In this document: positions 8,534-16,876 of the stretch, one piece after another
Numbering within the stretch: the first letter of the stretch is position 1
How the letters are laid out: the number at the start of each line of letters is the position of its first letter
Assembly (NCBI RefSeq): GCF_030268045.1
Contig: NZ_BSDC01000004.1
Location: 110,015-174,014 of the forward strand
Direction of reading: 5' to 3'
Source of the DNA: Geothrix edaphica
GTDB taxonomy: Bacteria; Acidobacteriota; Holophagae; Holophagales; Holophagaceae
Length of the DNA: 64,000 bases
Made by a program: the position numbers and the translations under genes
Notes under the pieces: generated by a model
The model's input: only the letters and a program-made list of their open reading frames with translations
The model's database searches: none
What the model was told of the DNA's origin: nothing

Positions 8534-9952
8534 TCAATCTCCCACGAAGAGGTAGCGCAACGCCCGCTCCAGAGGCCGGCGGTCGAACTGGAGGATGGTG
8601 GAGACGTCCAGCCGGTGCTCCCGGATGTGTTCGGCCCCCACGGATGGAGACCCCGTCCGATTCAGGATCTGGTCCACGTCCAGCGACTGGGAGGCGCGTC
8701 GGCTGGACCATCCGTACCGGTAGGCGACATCCACCCCCACGGGCCCCCGCTTGAGACCGCTGCCCACGGAGGCGCGGTACATCACGCGTTGGATGCCTGT
8801 GACCGCATCGACCACGGGCTGCGGTTCGCGGCTCAGTCCCGCCCGGAGTGGGATCACCGATCCGCTCGGGGTGATCTTCAGATACTCGAGGCCCAGGTGG
8901 GCATCGGTGGCGTTGGGGGTCCGGTCCCCCTTGTCGAAATCGAAGAAGCTCTGGCCGTTGAGCCGCGAGGAGGAGGACATGTACCGGGTGGTGGACCAGA
9001 GCGTTTGGGACAGATCCGCCGTGATCAGCCACCGGTCCGAGGGGCGGTAGGCGAAGCCGGCCCCGGTCCCCGAGGGCCAATGGAGCCCTGTGGTCATCGG
9101 TGCGCCGGTGAACCCGCCCTGGCCGGGGTAGGTGGAGAGCTGCGTGGCGAAGGTGTAATCGGCGTGGAATCCCGTGCGGTGGACGAGTCCGAAGCTCCAG
9201 GTGGGCCAGCGCCAGATGAGGCCGAGGTTGAAGTTGCCGCCATCCATCGCATTGGCCTGGCGGAAGGCCACCGCGGTATTCGTCGTGCCCGTGGTGCTGA
9301 GGCTCGTCGAAGCCAGATCCCAGCGCCCGCGCCACTGATTGTAGGAGAGGCCCAGCAGGATCCGCTGTGAGACCTCGTAGGCCGCGGCCAGAGAGTAGAG
9401 GTCGATCTGCCCGGTCTGACTGACGTCCTGAGTGACTCGGGTGGGAAGCCCGGGGGTGCTGGCGACCGGGGATTCCGTCAGGTTGCGCTGAGTGTGGTCG
9501 GTGAGGGCGAAGGCGCGTTGGACGGATAGCTGGAGCACCAGGTTCCGGCCCCCCACCTGCAGGGGAGCGGTCGCAGAGATGAATAGGGGGTCGAAGCGAG
9601 TGGAGCTGACGAGGGCATCGCTCACGGCCAGGACGCGGCCCCGATTGGATGTTTCGAAGTCTTCATAGCCCACTGAATGTTGGGTTCCGGTGGCCACGAA
9701 ACTGACTTCTGGGTGGAGGAGCTGCGCCAGTCCTGCGGGGTTGAAGGAGACGGCGGTGGCATCATCCGCCACCGCGATGAATGCCCCCCCAAGTCCCATG
9801 GCGCGGGCCCCGGCGCCCTGGACGGTGAAGTTGGTGCGGGACTGCTCGGAGATCAGGGTGCCGATGGGGCTTTGGGCAGACAGCATGCCGCCGCCACCGG
9901 CGAGGAGCAGCCAGGGCAGGAGCAAGGGTGGGCAGCGATGGATAGGTTTCAC
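8534..9952 (-). CDS. Outer-membrane beta-barrel protein, OmpP1/FadL or PorV-like
   Basis: A 472-residue protein starting at GTG, with a Sec signal peptide (hydrophobic stretch ending LSAQS). The mature N-terminus GAGARAMGLGGAFIAVADDA followed by SFNPAGLA is the typical opening of OmpP1/FadL-type barrels and PorV-like proteins. The rest is rich in alternating aromatic and polar strands and ends in a barrel-like C-terminus. The kinase gene follows at its stop. Transport of hydrophobic compounds is typical of FadL proteins, but the substrate cannot be read from the sequence. A 10-bp inverted repeat encloses its start codon (see 9937-9961). Confidence 0.75.
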   Translation of the reverse strand: MKPIHRCPPLLLPWLLLAGGGGMLSAQSPIGTLISEQSRTNFTVQGAGARAMGLGGAFIAVADDATAVSFNPAGLAQLLHPEVSFVATGTQHSVGYEDFETSNRGRVLAVSDALVSSTRFDPLFISATAPLQVGGRNLVLQLSVQRAFALTDHTQRNLTESPVASTPGLPTRVTQDVSQTGQIDLYSLAAAYEVSQRILLGLSYNQWRGRWDLASTSLSTTGTTNTAVAFRQANAMDGGNFNLGLIWRWPTWSFGLVHRTGFHADYTFATQLSTYPGQGGFTGAPMTTGLHWPSGTGAGFAYRPSDRWLITADLSQTLWSTTRYMSSSSRLNGQSFFDFDKGDRTPNATDAHLGLEYLKITPSGSVIPLRAGLSREPQPVVDAVTGIQRVMYRASVGSGLKRGPVGVDVAYRYGWSSRRASQSLDVDQILNRTGSPSVGAEHIREHRLDVSTILQFDRRPLERALRYLFVGD

Positions 9953-9961
9953 CTATCCATC
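9937..9961 (-). promoter_or_regulatory. Inverted repeat enclosing the GTG start of the porin gene
   Basis: GATGGATAGG and CCTATCCATC are perfect 10-base inverted arms separated by 5 bases. In the mRNA of the porin gene at 8534-9952 the GTG start would lie at the base of the loop. Such a hairpin could limit ribosome access, for example as a thermosensitive or coupled translation control. It could also be an operator. Only the symmetry is observed. Confidence 0.45.
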
Positions 9962-10012
9962 ATGCCTCTGATCCGCGGCCACTGGGAATCAAGGCCCTTG
10001 GCCCCCAGCTGA

Positions 10013-10933
10013 TCACGAGGCCGTGAGCACGGTCCGAATCTGCCGCGAAAGTGCGTCCATCAAGAGGTATCGCTTGGCATACATCGACCGCTTGTTGGGC
10101 TTGATCTCCTCGCCGGACCGCCGGGGCGACTTCAGGGGCAGTTGGTACCAACCATCCGGCTGGCGCGCGCCACCTGCCTCCAGCCAGAGCTCGTCGTAGT
10201 CGAAGAGGATCTTCTTGGCCGGCCCGAGAACCCTTCCGCGGGCCACATGGATGTCGTTTCCAATGCCCAGCAGGCTGGATACGCGCAGCGATCGGGTGAT
10301 CTCCTGGGCCACGAAGACCATCAGGGCCTTGGGCCGGAGGCCATGCATGGCCTTGGTCGCCACCTTGATGGTCTCCTCATCGCCACCCTTCCGCCCCTGG
10401 AGGGCGCCGACATAGCAGGACCAGCCGGAGGGGTGGCGCTCGAGGGAGTAGGCGAACGAACTGATGGCGCCTGGGATGTCGTCGATCTCCAGAAAAACCC
10501 CGATCTCCCCTTCCTTGCGGAACTGGGCGTCGGCCCGCATCCGCAGGTTCATGGTTCCAATCTTGTCCAGGGGGATCCGAGCCAGCAGGAGGCCTTCTTC
10601 CCGGAGCAGGGATCCCTGGAACACCCCACCCTTCGCATTTGCGAAGATGTAGGTGTCGCGGATCACCTTGAAACGCCTGGACCAGCCCCATCGGCGGGAC
10701 ATGTAGGTCCCCATCGGGCGGAAGGCCAGCCTTGGGTTGGCCACCACGAAAGGCCGGAAAACAGGATCATCGAGAAAAGAGAACCAGCCGTGGACAGAGG
10801 CCTCCCGGAGGACAGCCAAGGCGGCCCAGCGGAGATGCCGTTTGACCTTCTTCCGTTCTCCAGGGTGGGACTCGTAGGCCTGGGTGCTGTAGTGCCAGGC
10901 CTTCCTGGAAACCTGGATGTAGCTCCGGATCAA
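10013..10933 (-). CDS. VirK/YbjX family protein (DUF535)
   Basis: About 306 residues. The sequence matches the DUF535/VirK-YbjX family, with recognisable blocks such as EGEIGVFLEIDD, YVGALQGRKGGDEETI and the C-terminal YAKRYLLMDALSRQI. Members are soluble proteins linked to envelope stress and virulence in enterobacteria; the biochemical role is unknown. The best start is TTG at 10933, overlapping the TGA of gdhA (TTGA), which implies translational coupling. No in-frame ATG lies nearby upstream. Family confidence is good; function is not known. Confidence 0.75.
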   Translation of the reverse strand: MIRSYIQVSRKAWHYSTQAYESHPGERKKVKRHLRWAALAVLREASVHGWFSFLDDPVFRPFVVANPRLAFRPMGTYMSRRWGWSRRFKVIRDTYIFANAKGGVFQGSLLREEGLLLARIPLDKIGTMNLRMRADAQFRKEGEIGVFLEIDDIPGAISSFAYSLERHPSGWSCYVGALQGRKGGDEETIKVATKAMHGLRPKALMVFVAQEITRSLRVSSLLGIGNDIHVARGRVLGPAKKILFDYDELWLEAGGARQPDGWYQLPLKSPRRSGEEIKPNKRSMYAKRYLLMDALSRQIRTVLTAS

Positions 10934-12183
10934 GCGTAGAACCCGCGGTACTTCATGGCCTGGGCCACGCGGTCCAGGGCCAGGATGTAGGCGCCGATGC
11001 GGGGGTTGGTCTTGTACTTGTCTGTGGTGGCGAAGGTGGCCTGGAAGGCATGGGTCATGTAGTCCACCAGGCGCTCGTTGACCTCGCGCTCCCGCCAGTA
11101 GAAGCCCTGGCGGTTCTGCACCCACTCGAAGTAGCTGACGGTCACGCCGCCCACGTTGGCCAGGATGTCCGGCACCACGAGGACGCCGTGCTCCAGCAGG
11201 ATGGGATCGGCCTCGGGCGTGGTGGGGCCGTTGGCGCCCTCCACGATGACCTTGGCGCGGACCTGGGCCGCGTTGGCTTCCGTGATCTGGTTCTCCGAGG
11301 CCGCGGGCACCAGGATGTCCACCGGATGGGTGAGCAGCGCGGTGGGATCCATGGGCTCGGCGCCCCGGAAACCGACGACGGTGCGGGCCTCGGCCACGTG
11401 CTTGAGCAGGGCGTGGATGTCCAGGCCCCGGTCGTTCTTGACGGCGCCCTGGATGTCGCCGATGGCCACGATGCGGGCCCCGGCCTCATGCAGGAGCCGC
11501 GCCGCCTGGCTGCCCACATTGCCGAAGCCCTGCACGGCCACGGTGGCGCCGGCCAGGGGCTTACCCAGGCGCTGCATGGCCTCGCGGGCGGTGATGAGAA
11601 TGCCGCGGCCCGTGGCCTCGGTGCGGCCCAGGCTGCCGCCCAGGCCCAGGGGCTTCCCGGTCACCACGGCGTTCTCGGTCTGGCGGACGTGCATGGAGTA
11701 GGTGTCCAGCACCCAGGCCATGGTCTGGGCGTCCGTGCCCATGTCGGGGGCCGGCACGTCGCGGTCGGGGCCGATGATGTCCATGATCTCGGCGATGTAG
11801 CGGCGGGTGAGCCGCTCCTTCTCGCCCAGGCTCAGCTTGGCGGGATCGCACACGATGCCGCCCTTGCCGCCGCCGAAGGGCACGTCCACCACGGCGCACT
11901 TCCAGGTCATCCAGGCCGCGAGGGCCTTCACCTCGTCCAGGGTCACGTTCATGTCGTAGCGGATGCCGCCCTTGGCGGGCCCGCGGGCGATGTTGTGCTG
12001 CACCCGGTAGCCGGTGAAGACCTCCCAGTGGCCGCTGTCCATGAGCACCGGCAGGCTCACGATCATGGAGCGGCTGGGGGCCATGAACACCTTGAAGAGC
12101 GCGTCGTCCAGACCGTAGAGCTGGGAGGCGACCCGCAGGCGGGCCTGCATGGCTTCAAAGGCGTTGGTCTGGTCGGTCGGCAT
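10930..12183 (-). CDS. gdhA: Glutamate dehydrogenase (Glu/Leu/Phe/Val dehydrogenase family)
   Basis: About 417 residues. It interconverts glutamate and 2-oxoglutarate plus ammonia with NAD(P). Visible features are the substrate-binding segment GPAKGGIRY, the catalytic-lysine motif PFGGGKGGI and the nucleotide-binding motif GFGNVGSQAA. The strand also carries an ATG at 12192, but the one at 12183 is better spaced from AGGAG, so I chose it. The gene follows rsfS by a few bases and is coupled to the VirK-like gene downstream. Length is normal for the hexameric family. Confidence 0.93.
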   Translation of the reverse strand: MPTDQTNAFEAMQARLRVASQLYGLDDALFKVFMAPSRSMIVSLPVLMDSGHWEVFTGYRVQHNIARGPAKGGIRYDMNVTLDEVKALAAWMTWKCAVVDVPFGGGKGGIVCDPAKLSLGEKERLTRRYIAEIMDIIGPDRDVPAPDMGTDAQTMAWVLDTYSMHVRQTENAVVTGKPLGLGGSLGRTEATGRGILITAREAMQRLGKPLAGATVAVQGFGNVGSQAARLLHEAGARIVAIGDIQGAVKNDRGLDIHALLKHVAEARTVVGFRGAEPMDPTALLTHPVDILVPAASENQITEANAAQVRAKVIVEGANGPTTPEADPILLEHGVLVVPDILANVGGVTVSYFEWVQNRQGFYWREREVNERLVDYMTHAFQATFATTDKYKTNPRIGAYILALDRVAQAMKYRGFYA

Positions 12184-12195
12184 GGAGGTCATCTC

Positions 12196-12570
12196 CTACG
12201 GACGGGCATCGGATGCGGGGTGGGTCTCGGCGGGCAGCTCCAGCTCGTGGCCGGCGCTCCAGAGCCCCTCAAGGTTGTAGTGCCGGCGGGTCTCCTCGTC
12301 CATGACGTGGACCACGAGGTTGCCGTAGTCGAGCAGCACCCAGTTGCCGTTGGCTTCGCCCTCGCGGGAGATGGGGCGCTCGTCGGCCAGCTTGAGTGCA
12401 TCCTCGATGGCCTCCGCGATGGCGCGGTTCTGGCGATCGCTGCCCCCGCTCATGAAGGCGAACACATCGGTGAAGCTGGCGATGTCCTTCACGTCCACGA
12501 GTCGGATGCGGAAGGCTTTCTTGGACCGGGCGGCGTCGACGACGGTCGCGAGCCGGGAATCAAGGGTCAT
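12196..12570 (-). CDS. rsfS: Ribosomal silencing factor RsfS
   Basis: A 124-residue RsfS/Iojap protein. It binds ribosomal protein L14 and blocks joining of ribosomal subunits under starvation. Family sequence is clear: DIASFTDVFAFMSGGSDRQ, then GEANGNWVLLDYGNLVVHVM and YNLEGLW. It lies between nadD and gdhA in the widespread obgE-nadD-rsfS arrangement. Length is typical. Confidence 0.95.
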   Translation of the reverse strand: MTLDSRLATVVDAARSKKAFRIRLVDVKDIASFTDVFAFMSGGSDRQNRAIAEAIEDALKLADERPISREGEANGNWVLLDYGNLVVHVMDEETRRHYNLEGLWSAGHELELPAETHPASDARP

Positions 12571-12587
12571 GCGGGCTCCAGAGCAGG

Positions 12588-13202
12588 CTAACGATACAGG
12601 TTTTCGGCGCGGATGGCAGCCAGAACTTGGGCTGGAAGGCCCCCGGGATCCTGGGCAGGATCCGCCGCCAGACGCCGGCGAAGGTCCGTGGAGGCGAGGT
12701 CCGTGTCGGTCGAGGGCAGCCAGACCAGCTCGCCGGGTCCGCCGGACCAGGTGGTGGCGGGCCGCAGGCCCGGGACCGCGGGCAGTCCGGCCTCCGCGCC
12801 GGGGCGCCGGCCCACGGCCAGGGAGGCCAGCCGGACGATCCGCTCCGGGCGGCGCCAGGCGGCGAAGTCCGCCAGCTGGTCACTGCCCATGACGAGGATC
12901 CAGCCCGCGCCGGGCTCCCGGGAAGCCAGCGCCTCCAGGGTGTCCACGGTGTAGCTGGTGCCGCCCCGCTCCAGCTCCACCCGCTCCACCCGGCAGCGGG
13001 GGTCGAAGGCGCGCAGGGCCTCGGTCAGCAGGTGCAGGCGGGTCTCCGCCCCCGGGCCGCCGGGGTCGGGCTTGTGGGGACTGAGGGCTGTGGGCACGAA
13101 GCGGAGCTCGTCCAGACCCAGGTGCTCCAGCGCCAGGCGCGCCAGGCGCAGGTGCCCCTCATGCGGAGGGTTGAAAGCCCCCCCGAGCAGGCCGACGCGC
13201 AC
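12588..13202 (-). CDS. nadD: Nicotinate-nucleotide adenylyltransferase
   Basis: About 204 residues. It makes deamido-NAD from nicotinate mononucleotide and ATP. The nucleotidyltransferase signature GGAFNPPHEGHL is at the N-terminus, MGSDQ lies mid-protein, and the C-terminal ASTDLRRRL corresponds to the second family motif. The GTG at 13202 overlaps the TAG of obgE (TAGTG) and is preceded by GAGGG at good spacing. A TTG two codons upstream is possible but less likely. Confidence 0.93.
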   Translation of the reverse strand: MRVGLLGGAFNPPHEGHLRLARLALEHLGLDELRFVPTALSPHKPDPGGPGAETRLHLLTEALRAFDPRCRVERVELERGGTSYTVDTLEALASREPGAGWILVMGSDQLADFAAWRRPERIVRLASLAVGRRPGAEAGLPAVPGLRPATTWSGGPGELVWLPSTDTDLASTDLRRRLAADPAQDPGGLPAQVLAAIRAENLYR

Positions 13203-14251
13203 TACCAACCCTCGTCCTTGGGGACCGCTTCCTTCTGGCCGGCCAGGATCTTCAGGGCATCGTCCACCGCGAAGGCCAGCTCGCGGAGACCCTCGCCGGT
13301 GACGCCCGAGATGAAGACGGGCTTCTGCCCCCGGTCGGTGCAGATGGCTTCGAAGGCGGCGCGGCGATCCTCGTCCTGGAGGGCATCGAGCTTGGTGCCC
13401 ACCAGCCAGCGGGGCTTGGCCGCCAGGACGGGGCTGAAGGCCAGCACCTCGCCCTCGATGATGCGGATGGCCTCGGCGGGCTCGGTGATGGGATCGGAGA
13501 GATCCACCAGGTGCAGCAGCATGCGGGTGCGCTCCACGTGGCGGAGGAACTGGATGCCCAGGCCTGCGCCGCCGGCGGCGCCTTCGATGAGGCCGGGGAT
13601 GTCGGCGATGACCCAGCTGTCGAGCAGGTCGCCACCAAAGCGGTCCAGGCTCACCACGCCGAGCTGGGGCTCCAGGGTGGTGAAGGGGTAGTCCGCGATC
13701 TTGGGCCGGGCCGCGCTGAGGCGGCTCACCAGGGTGCTCTTGCCGGCGTTGGGGAAGCCCACCAGGCCCACGTCCGCGATGAGCTTCAGCTCCAGGTCGA
13801 GGTTGCGCTCCTCGCCATCCTCACCGGGCTGGTGGTGGCGCGGGGTGCGGTTGGTGGAGCTCTTGAAGTTCGTGTTGCCCAGGCCGCCGCGGCCGCCCCG
13901 GGCCACGCAGACGGATTCGCCATCCGCCAGCAGCTCCGCCAGCACCTCGCCGGTCTCGCCGTCCTTCACCACAGTGCCGAGGGGCACCTCCAGGGTGATG
14001 TCGAGGCCATCCCGGCCGTGGCGCATGCAGCCCTCGCCCTGGCGGCCGCGCTCAGCGGCGAAATCACGCTTGTGGCGGTAGGGGTTGAGCGTGTTCAGGG
14101 CCCGGTTGGCCCGGATGAAGATGGAGCCGCCCTTGCCGCCGTCACCGCCGTCGGGCCCGCCCTCGGGGGCGAACTTCTCGCGGCGGAAGCTCATGGCGCC
14201 CGATCCGCCGTGGCCGGCGGCGACGCGGAGCTGGACATGGTCAAGGAACAC
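13202..14251 (-). CDS. obgE: GTPase ObgE/CgtA
   Basis: A 349-residue Obg GTPase involved in 50S assembly and growth control. The glycine-rich Obg fold occupies about residues 1-158 (GGKGGSIFI, GRDGLDI). The G domain follows, with GFPNAGKST and DIPGLIEGA. The G4 element reads VGTKLDAL, with threonine in place of the usual asparagine of NKxD. It sits downstream of rplU-rpmA, the classic arrangement, but is separated from rpmA by a structured 170-base element. Confidence 0.95.
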   Translation of the reverse strand: MFLDHVQLRVAAGHGGSGAMSFRREKFAPEGGPDGGDGGKGGSIFIRANRALNTLNPYRHKRDFAAERGRQGEGCMRHGRDGLDITLEVPLGTVVKDGETGEVLAELLADGESVCVARGGRGGLGNTNFKSSTNRTPRHHQPGEDGEERNLDLELKLIADVGLVGFPNAGKSTLVSRLSAARPKIADYPFTTLEPQLGVVSLDRFGGDLLDSWVIADIPGLIEGAAGGAGLGIQFLRHVERTRMLLHLVDLSDPITEPAEAIRIIEGEVLAFSPVLAAKPRWLVGTKLDALQDEDRRAAFEAICTDRGQKPVFISGVTGEGLRELAFAVDDALKILAGQKEAVPKDEGW

Positions 14252-14421
14252 GGTTAATCCTCAGCCCCTGGGCAGGGGAGAATAAGCACAGGCCGGGCTA
14301 GGCCCGGCCTGTGCGCGGGGGCTCCGGGGGGAGGCTCCATCTCCACGAGCCCTGCGGGCGAGTGGGAGCCACGCATCGCGTGGCGTCAGATGGAGGCGTG
14401 CAGCGCACACCCCGGACAACA
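14252..14421 (-). repeat. Composite structured element A between rpmA and obgE
   Basis: Read along rpmA, the stop TGA is followed directly by TGTTGTCCGGGG, matching the post-stop sequence seen after bamD, ppk1 and the gene at 16877. Inside lies a second unit shared with the element near rpsR: GGAGGCTCCATCTCC ... GAGTGGGAG, a variable hairpin (14369-14383), then CGTCAGATGGAGGCG. The outer TCCGGGG pairs with CCCCGGA near 14323-14331. A strong terminator-like hairpin of GCACAGGCC arms at 14286-14314 closes the region just before obgE. Function is unknown; it would attenuate read-through into obgE. Confidence 0.65.
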
Positions 14422-14682
14422 TCAACCCTCGATGGGATCGATGTGGATGAAGCGGCCAGCCTGGCCCTTGTCCTGGAAGCGCACCTTGCCGTCGATCTTG
14501 GCAAAGAGGGTGTGGTCCTTGCCCATGCCGACGTTGATGCCGGCCTTGAACTTGGTGCCGCGCTGGCGGACGAGGATGGAACCGCCGGGGACGACTTCCC
14601 CGCCGAACTCCTTCACGCCGAGGCGCTGGGAGTGGGAATCACGACCGTTGCGGCTGGAACCGACGCCTTTTTTGTGAGCCAT
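14422..14682 (-). CDS. rpmA: 50S ribosomal protein L27
   Basis: An 86-residue L27 with the canonical start [16 protein letters not shown] and the conserved [10 protein letters not shown] and [10 protein letters not shown] blocks. L27 reaches the peptidyl-transferase centre through its N-terminal tail, which here begins directly with the mature sequence. It follows rplU, separated by a short region holding a perfect palindrome. Confidence 0.98.
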   Translation of the reverse strand: MAHKKGVGSSRNGRDSHSQRLGVKEFGGEVVPGGSILVRQRGTKFKAGINVGMGKDHTLFAKIDGKVRFQDKGQAGRFIHIDPIEG

Positions 14683-14715
14683 GAGAGTACCTCTTCAGAT
14701 TTTTCGCGTTTCAAC

Positions 14716-14744
14716 TACGTTTTTCGCCGCAGGCGAAAAACGTA
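14716..14744 (-). other. Perfect intercistronic palindrome between rplU and rpmA
   Basis: Thirteen-base arms (TACGTTTTTCGCC and its complement) flank a 3-base loop GCA. It begins 3 bases after the rplU stop codon. There is no clean downstream U-run on the rplU strand, so it looks more like an mRNA-processing or stability hairpin, or an L21-linked control structure, than a full terminator. Confidence 0.6.
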
Positions 14745-14747
14745 TGA

Positions 14748-15059
14748 CTAGGCCTTGATCGCCTTGATGCGGACCTCGGTGTAGCCCTGGCGGTGGCCCT
14801 GGGTGCGCTGGTAGGTGGTGGTCTTCTTCTTCTTGAAGATGATCACCTTCTTGGCGCGGTCGTGAGTGATGACCTCGGCCTCGACCTTGGCGCCCTTCAC
14901 GGTGGGCTGGCCCACCTTCAGGTCCCCGTTGTTGTCGATGAGGAGCACGTCCTCGAAGGTCACGGCCTGCTTGGGATCCTTCTCCAGCAGTTCCACGCGG
15001 AGGATATCGCCCTCGGCGACGCGGTACTGCTTCCCGCCGGTCTTGATGATTGCGAACAT
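14748..15059 (-). CDS. rplU: 50S ribosomal protein L21
   Basis: A 103-residue L21 that binds 23S rRNA. The start MFAIIKTGGKQYRV is typical and is preceded by AGAGG at 5 bases. The C-terminus has the usual KKKTTTYQRTQGHRQGYTEV block. It is the first gene of the rplU-rpmA-obgE run and has a recognisable promoter upstream (15139-15167). Confidence 0.98.
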   Translation of the reverse strand: MFAIIKTGGKQYRVAEGDILRVELLEKDPKQAVTFEDVLLIDNNGDLKVGQPTVKGAKVEAEVITHDRAKKVIIFKKKKTTTYQRTQGHRQGYTEVRIKAIKA

Positions 15060-15138
15060 GGAAACCTCTTTGATTGGGGCGCGGGGGCGGCGGTCCATCG
15101 GACGCACTTGGGAGCCCACGGCCAGGGCAAGGCCCATC

Positions 15139-15167
15139 AGTATGCGGGGAAAGCCCTGTCACCTCAA
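15139..15167 (-). promoter_or_regulatory. Sigma-70-type promoter for rplU
   Basis: On the minus strand TTGAGG (15167-15162) is followed after 17 bases by CATACT (15144-15139), about 80 bases before the rplU start. Spacing and hexamers fit a housekeeping promoter. It lies in the divergent gap between rplU and ubiD. Confidence 0.5.
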
Positions 15168-15266
15168 GGGAAATTCCTGCAGCCAAGGGCAGTTGGCCTG
15201 CGGTCACCGGGGATTGGGTTCCAGATACCCGCCCGGGGATGGGATGATCGGGGGCCGGAGATTCCC

Positions 15267-16736
15267 ATGGGCCGTGACTTCCAGACCTTCCTGAAGCAGC
15301 TCGAGGCCGCGGGTGATCTGCACCGTGTGGCCGCTGAAGTCGATCCATTCCTGGAGATGGGCGCCATCGCCGACCGGGTGTCCAAGCAGCCCGGGGGCGG
15401 CAAGGCCCTGTATTTCGAGAAACCCGCCGGCAAGGCCATGCCCGTGGCCATGAACGCCTTCGGCAGCTTGAAGCGCATGGAGCTGGCCCTGGGCGTGGAC
15501 CAGGAGCCCCGCGGCCTGGACGCCATCGCCGACCGCATCGAGAAGCTGGTGCAGGAGGCCATGCCCAAGCCCGGCACGGGCTTCTTCGAGAAGCTGGCCA
15601 AGCTGCCCGTGCTGGCCGAGGTCTCCAACTGGATGCCCAGGACCGTGCGGAAGGGGATCTGCCAGGAGGTGGTCCTGAAGGGCGACCAGGTGAAGCTCAC
15701 GGACCTGCCCGTGCTCACCACCTGGCCCGAGGATGGCGGCCCCTTCATCACGCTCGGCATGAGCCACACCCGCAACAAGCAGACGGGCCACCGCAACGTG
15801 GGCCTCTACCGGCTGCAGGTCTACGATGACCGGACCCTGGGCTTCCACACCCAGCTCCACCACGACGGCGCCCGGAACCGCCACGGCTACGGCAAGGACG
15901 AGCGCATGCCCGTGGCCGTGAGCTTCGGCGGCGATCCGGCCCTCACCTACGCTGCCACCGCGCCCCTGCCGCCCTTCCTCAGCGAGGTGATGTTCGCGGG
16001 CTTCCTGCGGGGCGAGGGCATCGAGATGGTGCCCTGCTTGACCAACGACCTGGAGGTTCCGGCCGACAGCGAGCTCGTCATCGAAGGCTACGTGAACCCC
16101 GGCGAGCTGCGCCGCGAGGGCCCCTTCGGCGACCACACGGGCTACTACTCCCTGGCCGACGACTACCCCGTGCTGCACGTCGAAGCCATCACCATGCGGA
16201 AGACCCCCGTCTTCCCAGCGACCATCGTGGGCCGCCCGCCCCAGGAGGACGCCTACCTGGGCCTGGCCACGGAGCGGATCTTCCTGCCCCTGCTGCGCAT
16301 GGTGCTGCCCGAGATCCGCGACATGCACCTGCCCGCCGCAGGCGCCTTCCACAACCTGGTGATCCTATCGATGAAGAAGGAGTATCCCGGCCACGCGCAG
16401 AAGGTCATGAACGCCATCTGGGGCACGGGCCAGATCATGTTCACCAAGGGCATCGTGGTGGTGGATGAGGACATCGATCCCCACGACCTGAACGAGGTGC
16501 TCTTCCGCCTCACCAGCAACGTGGACCCGAAGCGCGACCTGCTCTTCACCGAAGGCCCGCTGGATGTGCTGGACCACAGCGCGGACCGCTTCGCCTTCGG
16601 CAGCAAGGTGGGCATCGACGCCACCCGCAAGAACCGCCCCTGGGACGGCTTCCCCCGCGAGTGGCCGCGGGACCTGGTCTTCCCCGGGGAGATCCTGGAC
16701 CGCATCGGCAAGCGCTGGAAAGAATACGGACTCTGA
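15267..16736 (+). CDS. ubiD: UbiD family decarboxylase
   Basis: About 489 residues, the usual UbiD length. These enzymes use prenylated FMN to decarboxylate polyprenyl-hydroxybenzoate or related aromatic acids in quinone synthesis. The family signature is clear: VGLYRLQVYDDRTLGFHTQLHHDG, EGPFGDHTGYYS with the catalytic glutamate region, and VGRPPQEDAYLG. In a menaquinone-using organism this may be the futalosine-pathway or MqnP/MqnL-type enzyme, which cannot be settled from sequence alone. It stands alone and divergent from rplU, and a terminator follows at 16769-16795. Confidence 0.92.
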   Translation: MGRDFQTFLKQLEAAGDLHRVAAEVDPFLEMGAIADRVSKQPGGGKALYFEKPAGKAMPVAMNAFGSLKRMELALGVDQEPRGLDAIADRIEKLVQEAMPKPGTGFFEKLAKLPVLAEVSNWMPRTVRKGICQEVVLKGDQVKLTDLPVLTTWPEDGGPFITLGMSHTRNKQTGHRNVGLYRLQVYDDRTLGFHTQLHHDGARNRHGYGKDERMPVAVSFGGDPALTYAATAPLPPFLSEVMFAGFLRGEGIEMVPCLTNDLEVPADSELVIEGYVNPGELRREGPFGDHTGYYSLADDYPVLHVEAITMRKTPVFPATIVGRPPQEDAYLGLATERIFLPLLRMVLPEIRDMHLPAAGAFHNLVILSMKKEYPGHAQKVMNAIWGTGQIMFTKGIVVVDEDIDPHDLNEVLFRLTSNVDPKRDLLFTEGPLDVLDHSADRFAFGSKVGIDATRKNRPWDGFPREWPRDLVFPGEILDRIGKRWKEYGL

Positions 16737-16768
16737 CCCGCACAACCTCAGGGTCTCAGGAGAGCAAA

Positions 16769-16795
16769 GCAAAGCCCGGCTATGCCGGGCTTTGC
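16769..16795 (+). terminator. Terminator-like hairpin after ubiD
   Basis: Perfect 12-base arms GCAAAGCCCGGC and complement with loop TAT, 33 bases after the ubiD stop. It lies between ubiD and the convergent beta-barrel gene, so it may serve both. It is also part of structured element G. Confidence 0.65.
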
Positions 16796-16876
16796 GCGGA
16801 GGGCCGGGGGTGTGCGCGCAAGCGCGACACTAGATCCTCGCCACGCATGCGTGGCGAGGGAAACCCCCGGAGAATA
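16796..16876 (-). repeat. Structured post-stop element G after the beta-barrel gene
   Basis: Read from the gene at 16877-17410, the TAA stop is followed by TATTCTCCGGGGG. The arm CCGGGGGT pairs with ACCCCCGG near 16807-16814. Two hairpins sit between these arms: CTCGCCACGC/GCGTGGCGAG (around 16839-16860) and GTGTCGCGC/GCGCGCACAC (around 16810-16830). This cruciform plan resembles elements A, E and F. No coding capacity is seen. Confidence 0.6.

Noticed and set aside
12183..12192. Upstream ATG of gdhA at 12192 as the start
   Set aside because: AGGAG directly abuts that ATG; the ATG at 12183 is better spaced, and both give the same protein apart from three residues.
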